From a virus: a stretch of DNA of 64,000 bases. The DNA lies in the IMG/VR virus record IMGVR_UViG_3300035698_017497, positions 61,757-125,756 of that record; one strand, written 5' to 3'. Position 1 is the first letter of the stretch, and each line of letters opens with the position of its first letter. The notes under the pieces were generated by a model, which saw only the letters and a program-made list of their open reading frames with translations, was not told the origin of the DNA and searched no databases. The translations under genes and the position numbers were made by a program. Positions 37,087 to 44,532 of the stretch are shown here, in pieces.

Positions 37087-37764
37087 ATGAGTCATTTCGC
37101 TTTAGGCGAGAAATACCCGATTGATACAAAAGATCAGGTAAAAACAGCTATGAATTATTTTACCAAGTATGTTGACAGATTTGAGCCAACGGATCGCGTT
37201 AAAATAGCTAGTAGCGTCAAGAAGCGTGCGTCGATGTTGAAGGTTGCGTGTAAAGAAGATTGGCTTTTCAACTATTCCAGATTCATGAATAAGGAAGCTT
37301 CATACACGCCCGACTTTGAGCACAATATAGAAAGTCGTAAAGAGTGGTGCCGCGTTAAGGGTGTTGAAAAAATCGCATCTAACGGAGTAGAGGTTGGAGC
37401 TATCAAAATGCTCGAGAAGATAGCCGAAAAGAAGAGTATAGTAGAGCCCCAGGTAATGGCCTCAACTCTTCAGGAATTCGACAAGCTTGCAGGGATTGAT
37501 GTTGACTATGATATACTTATCAACGATCCAGTGATGAGCGTTTGCGGATCTCGCAGTAATCCGAGATATGATTCCGTCAAGGTTGCTGGCGATCTTACTC
37601 AGTATGATATTGCTGAAGCTATTTGTAATAAAGATACTATGGAGAAGGTGGCTTCAACATTCAGCGATAATACCATCAATGCTTTCAAATCTAATCCGAT
37701 TATGACTGCAGCCAATATGACAACCGGAGATAAAGTAATCCTGTCTAATGTGATACGCGGATAG
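37087..37764 (+). CDS. Virion-associated protein with repeated EKIA-like motifs, 225 aa
   Basis: The start is placed at the ATG at 37087, behind a GAGGAG site; an in-frame ATG at 37036 lies in the previous gene. The helical protein begins MSHFALGEKYPIDTKDQVKTA and carries at least seven short motifs of the form (hydrophobic)-x-K-(I/L/V)-A-(S/G/C/E): VKIAS (39), LKVAC (51), VEKIAS (93), LEKIA (109), FDKLAG (131), VKVAG (164) and MEKVAS (185). The same EKIA ends the tag of the proteins at 2.8-4.2 kb. It lies two genes upstream of the portal. Its role is unknown; a scaffold, docking or processed internal protein is possible. Confidence 0.7.
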   Translation: MSHFALGEKYPIDTKDQVKTAMNYFTKYVDRFEPTDRVKIASSVKKRASMLKVACKEDWLFNYSRFMNKEASYTPDFEHNIESRKEWCRVKGVEKIASNGVEVGAIKMLEKIAEKKSIVEPQVMASTLQEFDKLAGIDVDYDILINDPVMSVCGSRSNPRYDSVKVAGDLTQYDIAEAICNKDTMEKVASTFSDNTINAFKSNPIMTAANMTTGDKVILSNVIRG

Positions 37765-37798
37765 TATATTACTTTTGCATATTACAAAGGGCTAAAAC

Positions 37799-38551
37799 AT
37801 GACAACAAAACTTGGAAAAAGCATATTTGAATCCTATATTAGCGGTGACCGTAAAGCTATTCAGGAAGTCAAAGATATGGTTAATGAGCGTGACCAAAAG
37901 GTCAGAAACCTTAATAAGGAACGCTTCGTAATCTACAGCAGCACACTCTCTGCGGATAATCCTCCTGCCGTAGAGATTAATGACTTTCTTAATAAGATTT
38001 ACGGTGACGACTGGTGGGACGAATGGGAGATAGAGACTATCTTTGACCAAATCTATAGAGATTTTAAGGTCATCCCAAACAATAGAGTGAGAGATAAAGT
38101 TCTTGCGCTTAGACATCTGAGTAGGTCTGACGCTGCTTTTGATGACTGGTATGAGTTTGTGCAATTAGCTCAGGCTTTTACTGGTGCGATATCTGATTTT
38201 GAGAATCTAAGAATGCCGTCTGCTGGATCTGCGATAAATGCAATGATGGTGATGAATTATGTCAGGCCTGATATGAAAAATGAGTTTGGTGAAGACATAA
38301 AAAAATTCGTTAGTGTTGTACTTATTGATAGTGGAATTTACGCTCCTCCTCCATCAATAATACAACACGTGACTAGTACCATGAAAAATATGGTCACCAA
38401 AGAAATGCAGAAAAATTGGAAATCAATTTATCAGCATTTAAAAGAACTCAAGCTAGACAGCACATCTATCCCAAGCATACAAGCTAATAGACTGTATAGA
38501 TCAGAGCAAGCTGCTAAGAACTATTATTTCAAAGATATCTCGAAAGGGTAA
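37799..38551 (+). CDS. Hypothetical helical protein upstream of the portal, 250 aa
   Basis: This mainly helical protein has an acidic, Trp-rich patch (YGDDWWDEWEIETIFDQIY, about residues 62-80) and a Met-rich helical part. AAAGGG precedes the ATG, and the stop lies 6 bp before the portal gene. Position suggests a head-related or portal-related function, but no family is recognised. Confidence 0.65.
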   Translation: MTTKLGKSIFESYISGDRKAIQEVKDMVNERDQKVRNLNKERFVIYSSTLSADNPPAVEINDFLNKIYGDDWWDEWEIETIFDQIYRDFKVIPNNRVRDKVLALRHLSRSDAAFDDWYEFVQLAQAFTGAISDFENLRMPSAGSAINAMMVMNYVRPDMKNEFGEDIKKFVSVVLIDSGIYAPPPSIIQHVTSTMKNMVTKEMQKNWKSIYQHLKELKLDSTSIPSIQANRLYRSEQAAKNYYFKDISKG

Positions 38552-38557
38552 TATACA

Positions 38558-40687
38558 ATGGCTAGTTTTGAAGATTTATCAGCTGGACAGGGAATAACGA
38601 CTCCATCGACTTCTGGAAGCAGTAGCACGGTTAGCTATTCGCTTTCTGACGCTGACCTAAGTTATGATAATCCTTTTCTTGACATGACGAGTACTTATAT
38701 TCCGACTCAACTTAAGACAATGTTTAAATTCATAGCTAGTTTTTTGTTTGGGGACCCGTTGGTGAATCAGGTCGTTACAAAGCTGTCTGAATATCCAATA
38801 ACGCAATTAGTATATGAGGCGTGGGAGACTTCGTTAAAGACTGACGATGAGCCTGAAAAGATATGGAAGAATATTCTTGAAAAATGCATAAATGTCAGGA
38901 AGCAGCTTATAGTATCTGGCAGTAACTATTACGGTTATGGTAACGGATACGTCTCGGTTCATTTCCCATTTACCAGAATGGTAAGATGCGTGAAATGCTT
39001 AGCGGCTAATGATGTAAATAACTTTATAACCGGGTCATTGAAATTCAATAAGAAAAAATATACTGGAAAATGTCCTAAGTGCAAAGCGACTACCGATTTT
39101 GAATACTATGACAATGATGTAAAAGATTATAGTAGGGTCAGGATGATTCACTGGGATGTTATGAATGTCACCGTGAAGTTTAATAACATTACAGGTGAAT
39201 CTTTTTATTATTATACTATTCCAGCCAATATTAATAGAGCTGTTAGTACTGGAGATCTTGATATAGTAAACAGTACACCCAAAGACGTTCTTAGGGCTAT
39301 TGCTGCAAATAAAAAACTTAAGCTAAAAAAAGGCAACTTTTTCCATCTCAAGCGTGAGCAGGCATCATACATATACCCAAGCGAAAGAGGATATGGGATA
39401 CCGGCTGTAATGCCAGTAATGAAATCTGTGGTACATAATCAGATTCTCAAAAAGGGAAATGAGATGATTGCATTTGAGCACATTGTCCCATTAAGAATTA
39501 TGTTTCCAATGGCTTCAGGCGAAATAAGTCCACACGTTACAACCGATCTTGGAACATGGAAAACTAAAGTTGACAATTCCATAAAAGCTTGGCGTAAAGA
39601 TAAAAATAAAATAATGACAGTGCCTCTTCCGGTAGGTATTCAGAATCTAGGCGGAGACGCTAAGGCCTTAATGGTCACTCCTGAGGTCAAGGCTACTGAA
39701 GAGAATATTATTACAGGTATGGGAATGATACCTGAGATAGTCAGAGGTGGAGCATCATGGTCTGGAAGTAATGTATCTCTCAGAGTAATAGAAAATAGTT
39801 TTCTAAATCACAGAAGTGACATGGAAGCTCTTTTGGAATTTGTGGTGGATCAAATAGCTGTAAAGTATGATTTGCCAAAAATTAAAGTCACCTTAAGTGA
39901 ATTTAAGATGGCTGACGATCTTCAAAGAAAACAGCTTATAATTAATGCTGCACGCGGAACAGCCAGCGAATCTATACTATCAAGAGAAACTGCCATAAAA
40001 GAGCTTGGGTTTGAGCCAGCAGAAGAATATAAAAATAAGCAGGCTGAGCTTAAAGAGATACTTGACCTCAGGGTTCAGGACGCCCAGGGCGATGCTCGCG
40101 CTAGAGGAGAGGCAAGTATTCTTGATGCTGTATTTGGTGCAGAGGCTGAGGTTGAGCATCAGAACAAGATACAGTCTGGACAGAGAGATGCTAATGAGAA
40201 AAGAGTGATAGCTGATAAGCAGAAATCTCAGGAGAATGCTGATGCTGTTTCTGGAGAAGTTAGCGCTCTTGCAAATGTTGCCGGAGTCAAGAGTCGCGAG
40301 ATATCGATGCCTGACCTTATTCTAAGATTAACTGAACGTTTTGCAATTCTCTCACGTTCTAATAGTGAAGAGTTTAAGATGAGAATGCTTAATATGAAAA
40401 CTTCAACTCCGGCGCTTTACGAGGAAGTTTACAATAATCTTCGTGAGCTTAACCTTATACAGGCTGACTTGAAGCCAGACCTGGCCGTAGCTCAGGAGCA
40501 AACACCTGGAGAGCTTCCTGTATACACTCAAGGCGAAGCTGCCGCACAGGCTCCCGCATCGCCAGCTGAGGCAGGTGCAAATCCTGGAGTAGCAGGAGAT
40601 AAGACTGGAGAAAGTGATAATAGCGAGACTGATACGAGGCCGAATCCGGAGGCAAAACCTCCGCGTAGGGTAACAGCTACAATATAA
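38558..40687 (+). CDS. Portal protein with zinc-ribbon insertion
   Basis: This 709-aa protein has the layout of myovirus portals: an N-terminal helical region, a beta-rich wing, the stem-like segment VVHNQILKKGNEMIAFEHIVPLRIM (quoted in part: LKKGNEMIAFEHIVPLRIM), an IITGMGMIPEIVRGG crown-side motif, and the FLNHRSDMEALLEFVVDQIA helix. Portals form the dodecameric DNA gate of the head. Unusually, residues 144-175 carry C144-x2-C147 and C172-x2-C175, a likely zinc ribbon in the wing. The C-terminal 100 residues are Ala/Glu/Pro-rich and disordered. It is the last gene before convergent terminators. Confidence 0.8.
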   Translation: MASFEDLSAGQGITTPSTSGSSSTVSYSLSDADLSYDNPFLDMTSTYIPTQLKTMFKFIASFLFGDPLVNQVVTKLSEYPITQLVYEAWETSLKTDDEPEKIWKNILEKCINVRKQLIVSGSNYYGYGNGYVSVHFPFTRMVRCVKCLAANDVNNFITGSLKFNKKKYTGKCPKCKATTDFEYYDNDVKDYSRVRMIHWDVMNVTVKFNNITGESFYYYTIPANINRAVSTGDLDIVNSTPKDVLRAIAANKKLKLKKGNFFHLKREQASYIYPSERGYGIPAVMPVMKSVVHNQILKKGNEMIAFEHIVPLRIMFPMASGEISPHVTTDLGTWKTKVDNSIKAWRKDKNKIMTVPLPVGIQNLGGDAKALMVTPEVKATEENIITGMGMIPEIVRGGASWSGSNVSLRVIENSFLNHRSDMEALLEFVVDQIAVKYDLPKIKVTLSEFKMADDLQRKQLIINAARGTASESILSRETAIKELGFEPAEEYKNKQAELKEILDLRVQDAQGDARARGEASILDAVFGAEAEVEHQNKIQSGQRDANEKRVIADKQKSQENADAVSGEVSALANVAGVKSREISMPDLILRLTERFAILSRSNSEEFKMRMLNMKTSTPALYEEVYNNLRELNLIQADLKPDLAVAQEQTPGELPVYTQGEAAAQAPASPAEAGANPGVAGDKTGESDNSETDTRPNPEAKPPRRVTATI

Positions 40688-40760
40688 CGGCGTCCTTCGG
40701 CCCTTTTGTACGCCGTTGTGGTTGGGTGGATTGGTTATTATCGATTCACCCTTCTTTATT
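40686..40760 (+). terminator. Plus-strand terminator after the portal gene
   Basis: Two hairpins in series: AACGGCGT (40686-40693) with ACGCCGTT (40710-40717), and GGGTGGAT (40724-40731) with ATTCACCC (40744-40751, one G-T pair) followed by TTCTTTATT. The second is the likelier terminator. Together they close the structural transcription unit. Confidence 0.7.
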
Positions 40761-40767
40761 GATGGCT

Positions 40768-40793
40768 AAAAAAAAGCGCCAGGAAAACCTGGC
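40768..40793 (-). terminator. Minus-strand terminator of the ubiquitin-like operon
   Basis: On the minus strand GCCAGG pairs with CCTGGC across a TTTT loop, followed by a run of eight T residues. It lies 32 bp after the stop of the double beta-grasp gene and faces the portal-gene terminator. Confidence 0.9.
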
Positions 40794-40824
40794 ACTTCTT
40801 ATATCTGCATTACATCATTTTTAA

Positions 40825-41313
40825 TTAAGCTGCGTTAACAGGTTTGTTAAAAACAACAGAAACCTCTTTGTTTGAATTTGCAACAAGGTGATCTGACCAT
40901 CGTGCAGGCATTCCATTCATTGAGATTTTGTACGTATCGATAATACCAGCCTGTGCTCCATTAAAGAGTTTGCTGACAACATCGTTGCTACATGAATCAA
41001 AAACCTGCTTAATTGTCATACCGGAAACCTCAGGCACTGGAACTCTTACCGGGGCACATCCTGAATTCACAAACAGGATGGTGTAAAAAGAATCTTCAGC
41101 TGACGCAGCGTTAACCTTTTTGTTTCCAACGACAACCGAAAATCCATCATGCAGAATGCAATATACAGAATCTGGTTTTATTCCGTTGACAGTTACCGCA
41201 TTGTCGGAAAATGAGTACCCCTCTTTTACGAGAAGCTCGCTAAGTGTTGCGCCTGTACGAAGTGTTACGTTAGCGATTCCATGACCGATTCTGGCTACTT
41301 TTACTGTAATCAT
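40825..41313 (-). CDS. Double beta-grasp ubiquitin-like (ThiS/MoaD-type) protein
   Basis: This 162-aa protein appears to be two ubiquitin-like domains in tandem. Domain 1 (residues 1-70) has the ThiS/MoaD pattern: an ITVKVARIG first strand, VTLRTGATLSELLVKEG (strand plus first helix), VTVNG and DGFSVVVG. Domain 2 (about 75-162) repeats the order with VPVPEVSGMTIKQVF, ISMNG and EVSVVF. Both end in the same tail, KKVNAA (65-70) and KPVNAA (157-162). There is no terminal Gly-Gly. By context with E1, E2-like and JAB genes it is the likely modifier, perhaps matured at VNAA; that is an inference. It is the last gene of the operon, with GGAG before its ATG. Confidence 0.7.
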   Translation of the reverse strand: MITVKVARIGHGIANVTLRTGATLSELLVKEGYSFSDNAVTVNGIKPDSVYCILHDGFSVVVGNKKVNAASAEDSFYTILFVNSGCAPVRVPVPEVSGMTIKQVFDSCSNDVVSKLFNGAQAGIIDTYKISMNGMPARWSDHLVANSNKEVSVVFNKPVNAA

Positions 41314-41378
41314 AATACTTGTTCTCCTACGTTGTTAGTTAATAAAAAAAATTGCTTACCAGTGTATCAGTGTGATGA

Positions 41379-42122
41379 TTAAGGAAATAGCGCTGGGCTT
41401 CTTGTGTTTGTATAGTCGAATCCAATTACTCCGTATGGACTCAACTGAATTTGTAGCTCGTTCCAGATTACTGGCTCCTGACCATCTCTATTGGAACGAA
41501 AATGATGCATCATCTGAGAGACGCATGTCGTTGCAAGATATATAGCTGTTACCGCTACGCTTGCTGGTGTACCGCAGCCCCCTGCAATACTCTCTTCGTC
41601 TGAATACCACTTACTAAGCCAAACCTTTGAAAGATCATAGCTCTGTGGATTCACCGCAAAAACCATTCCCTCAGTAGAGCCCATGCGTGCTTCTACCATA
41701 AGCTTTGTAAAGGAATTAAACTTGAGCATATGCTCAAAGATCATTTTTCTAGTTTCCATCGAATCGACAGCTAGAAAAGTGTAATCTGCTCTGATGTGAG
41801 TAGCGTCGCTATCTTCCGTGACTCTCTCATTGTGTGTATGGATATCAAACCCCATCTTGTCTTTGATAAGACTTGCTAGAGCATCTACCTTAGGCATTCC
41901 GACATGCTTCATCATGTAGGCTTGGTTTGGAAGGTTGTGTTCTTCAACGATATCCATATCGTAAACATGTAACTCTCCACAGTTAGGTTTACAGAATCCC
42001 ATTTGTGCTAACTGTAAGGCCACGTGCGATCCGACTGCTCCGACGCCAATTATTGCGACCTTAACTCCTTTAAACTCGTCAGGGTTAACGAAGCTAAGCT
42101 GTCTGGTGAAATCAATTGCCAT
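41379..42122 (-). CDS. ThiF/E1-like ubiquitin-activating adenylyltransferase
   Basis: This 247-aa protein has the full E1/ThiF/MoeB core: the nucleotide-binding loop GVGAVGS (26-32), D55-M-D57-IVEEHNLPNQ (the usual D-x-D...N-L-x-R-Q, with Asn in place of Arg), GMPKVDAL with Lys78, and AVDSMETRK (118-126). Cys183 in GGCGTPA is placed like the catalytic Cys of ThiF. The zinc-binding Cys pairs of ThiF are absent. Such enzymes adenylate the C-terminus of a ubiquitin-like protein and pass it on as a thioester. A GGAGG at the end of the JAB gene serves as its ribosome-binding site, so the two are coupled. Confidence 0.9.
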   Translation of the reverse strand: MAIDFTRQLSFVNPDEFKGVKVAIIGVGAVGSHVALQLAQMGFCKPNCGELHVYDMDIVEEHNLPNQAYMMKHVGMPKVDALASLIKDKMGFDIHTHNERVTEDSDATHIRADYTFLAVDSMETRKMIFEHMLKFNSFTKLMVEARMGSTEGMVFAVNPQSYDLSKVWLSKWYSDEESIAGGCGTPASVAVTAIYLATTCVSQMMHHFRSNRDGQEPVIWNELQIQLSPYGVIGFDYTNTRSPALFP

Positions 42123-42124
42123 TA

Positions 42125-43087
42125 TTAAAATCCTCCTTGAGGGTTGTCAAAAGAACCATCTAGAAATGTATTGTCGTCCTGAGCATAAACCATTTCATCA
42201 AAATGAGAATTTTTATTTTCTCTTTTTGACATATTTCTATGATTCATTTTTACGCCACGGTTATCGATTACGGAATGATGTCCGTTTTTTGAGTGGTGAC
42301 CGTAATTGCGTTGGAAGTTATCGGGTGTCGGCCTATCATCTTGAATCAGCTGACTTTGGGAGTTACTGTAAACTTCCTGAACTGGAGGAATTGCTGCAAG
42401 TATTCTTTTTTTAGAAAGATACTTTACAACGTTTGTTATCTTTGGATTTAGAAAATATCCATCCCTAGCAACATCACAGACTTGATTAATTGTTTTGATC
42501 TTATCCATAGTAGACAAATCAGTATTATTAGCAAGTTCTACTAAGGCTCCATTTAGCAACTTTCCGTTACTTAACTCTTCCTCCTGGGTAAGTCTTACCA
42601 AATATGGCATCTCGTATCTAATGCTATTTTTAACATCATACAAATGGATAGTATGCTCCATTCTTTTGTTAAAAACAGCTGAGATATAGTACTCACCATT
42701 AGCGGATTCTCTCAGGAAACGATTGGTAGTGGCATTATCTGTACCAGAGAAATATGCGCTCATGTTAACATGTGAATGAGCCCATCCCCTGATATTTTCA
42801 GTCTCGTCAGCTCTACCTCTATTAAAAAGGTAAAGGAACAGTTCAGTGTCAGCATAATCATCCAACTCGCAATATGCAGCTTGCATAATTTTCTGCTTTG
42901 GATAAAATATATTATACACTTCGTATTCGTTAACAGCCCCGGGGACGCGTTGGACAAACAGCATGAATATAACTTCCATGTCGTGTTGTGATATCATCTC
43001 CCTTATCTTCTGGTCCGTGCTTCCCGTAAAATAAAGCGACGGGAAGGTTGACTCATCATAGCATTTAGCTGTGACTTTTGTAGACAT
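42125..43087 (-). CDS. JAB/MPN (JAMM) metalloprotease, deubiquitinase-like
   Basis: Residues 38-170 form a JAB/MPN domain. The zinc site is H-S-H-(x7)-S-x2-D: His104, His106, Ser114 and Asp117 from the chosen start, with a likely catalytic Glu38 in DMEVIFMLF. JAMM enzymes remove ubiquitin-like proteins from targets or trim their precursors. The C-terminal 120 residues are polar, His/Asn-rich and probably disordered. The start is the ATG at 43087, with GGTGAG upstream; an in-frame GTG at 43099 would overlap the previous gene. It lies directly between the E2-like and E1 genes. Confidence 0.85.
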   Translation of the reverse strand: MSTKVTAKCYDESTFPSLYFTGSTDQKIREMISQHDMEVIFMLFVQRVPGAVNEYEVYNIFYPKQKIMQAAYCELDDYADTELFLYLFNRGRADETENIRGWAHSHVNMSAYFSGTDNATTNRFLRESANGEYYISAVFNKRMEHTIHLYDVKNSIRYEMPYLVRLTQEEELSNGKLLNGALVELANNTDLSTMDKIKTINQVCDVARDGYFLNPKITNVVKYLSKKRILAAIPPVQEVYSNSQSQLIQDDRPTPDNFQRNYGHHSKNGHHSVIDNRGVKMNHRNMSKRENKNSHFDEMVYAQDDNTFLDGSFDNPQGGF

Positions 43088-43088
43088 G

Positions 43089-44498
43089 TTACTCACCACT
43101 TTCTACAAGAGGGAATCTTGTCGTTATTTTGCCAAACGTGTCACTGAGATTTGGATGCTGTATCATATGTATTATTATAGATAGCACACCGTCCATATTC
43201 TCATCACGAATAGCATTCATAAGATCGTTTGCATATCCACCGAAACATGTAGAAGTCTTTACTCCACCGTCACGGCCGACAGTGTTTCTGGTATGCGGAG
43301 AATCTATCGGATTTTCTGCACCTGACTCAATTATCCAATCACTTATATTATGGATGGATATGTGAGAAGTGCTAACAGCTGGATTGGCACTGTTCAGCAT
43401 TTGGATGGGAAGTTTTATGATAAGCTTACCAATATTATACACGTTGCCATTAACGCCATCAGCATGTATGTCGTTTGTAACGATACACACGTAGTCGCCT
43501 TTTACCAACACCTTCTCAATCAAAGGATTGCGGTTACAGTATAACATAAGTGAAAACACGTTCCCCTTAGCAGTGTTCGATCTGTCAATCTGACCCGTAA
43601 GAGCTTGAATTTTATTTTGAGCTCTCAGAATATCATTACTAAGTTTGCTGATAGCAGCTTGGTACTCGTTTACGGCCTGAACCAAGTCATCCTCATTTGA
43701 CGGAGTTGCCAGAATTCCATGCTTGACTCTGACAAAGTCTTTTGCAAAACTTTCGATAGTGGCGCTCACTTCGATTTCGGTAGCCTCAGAATCTGGTCGC
43801 CTCCACATAAGATCGGGATTTGACGTAAGGTTGGATTCGTAATCACGAATTCTGTTATCCTTACGGCCATATTTCATCATACGATCTCTTGGTGGAATCT
43901 CAGGGTCTGGAGCTGGCGCCTGTGCTGGTCCAGGAATAACCTGATTTAACGGCCTGTCATTTCCGGTGAGTACGCCCATGGCAGCTTCATCTCTTTCTTC
44001 ATTTAGCCTATCGCCGTACACGAATCCGTCCTCTACGAGATCATCTTCTGTGGTCGTATCATTCTCGAAGAGCAATCTAGCCTCAGTTTCCTCATCATGC
44101 TGATTATCATTTTGCGCATCCTCTGTATTATCATGCGGCGCTGGGTCTGGTAACGCTACTTCATTTACCCTAACCATAAATGATATTGGTGATCCAGCGG
44201 ATACTATTGGGGATATTGTGGTATTGCCAATAGTTGCAAAAAAGTCCGAAAGATATTCTGATTTAAAGATGGTGTGTGCGATTAGTCTCATGCAGGTAAT
44301 GGCGTCATTTTCGACATTCTCCAACAGTCGTTCTTCGCCGCACCACGGTCTACCATCGTGCTCTATCAAGACTGTACTCCTTCCGCTGTCGGCTGGCGAT
44401 GTAAATGCATTAAAACCATCCATCAAAGCTGGATTCACCAATGTAACTAAATCACTGGCTTCGCGAGGAAGCTTGCTATTTCCTAAAACAAAACTCAT
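43089..44498 (-). CDS. Putative E2-like conjugating protein A (coiled coil plus C-terminal E2-like domain)
   Basis: This 469-aa protein has three parts: an N-terminal domain (1-112), a long acidic, Pro/Gln-rich linker (112-250), and a coiled coil (about 268-306) leading into a C-terminal domain (315-465). The last resembles a ubiquitin-conjugating (E2) fold. It has a strand pair ending NIGKLIIKLPIQM, then SPHTRN (400-405) in place of the E2 HPN motif, a candidate catalytic Cys418 in STCFGGY, and a closing helix GVLSIIIHMIQHPNLSD. The matching order in the next gene and the E1/JAB/beta-grasp neighbours support this. It is pattern inference, not a proven homology. Confidence 0.55.
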   Translation of the reverse strand: MSFVLGNSKLPREASDLVTLVNPALMDGFNAFTSPADSGRSTVLIEHDGRPWCGEERLLENVENDAITCMRLIAHTIFKSEYLSDFFATIGNTTISPIVSAGSPISFMVRVNEVALPDPAPHDNTEDAQNDNQHDEETEARLLFENDTTTEDDLVEDGFVYGDRLNEERDEAAMGVLTGNDRPLNQVIPGPAQAPAPDPEIPPRDRMMKYGRKDNRIRDYESNLTSNPDLMWRRPDSEATEIEVSATIESFAKDFVRVKHGILATPSNEDDLVQAVNEYQAAISKLSNDILRAQNKIQALTGQIDRSNTAKGNVFSLMLYCNRNPLIEKVLVKGDYVCIVTNDIHADGVNGNVYNIGKLIIKLPIQMLNSANPAVSTSHISIHNISDWIIESGAENPIDSPHTRNTVGRDGGVKTSTCFGGYANDLMNAIRDENMDGVLSIIIHMIQHPNLSDTFGKITTRFPLVESGE

Positions 44499-44532
44499 AA
44501 GAGTCTGCCTTTCTTTAAAATATTAAAACAAA

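Noticed and set aside
37765-37772. TATATTAC, identical to the phiKZ early promoter core
   Set aside because: A single AT-rich octamer in an AT-rich genome between two late genes; not enough to claim a phiKZ-type promoter.
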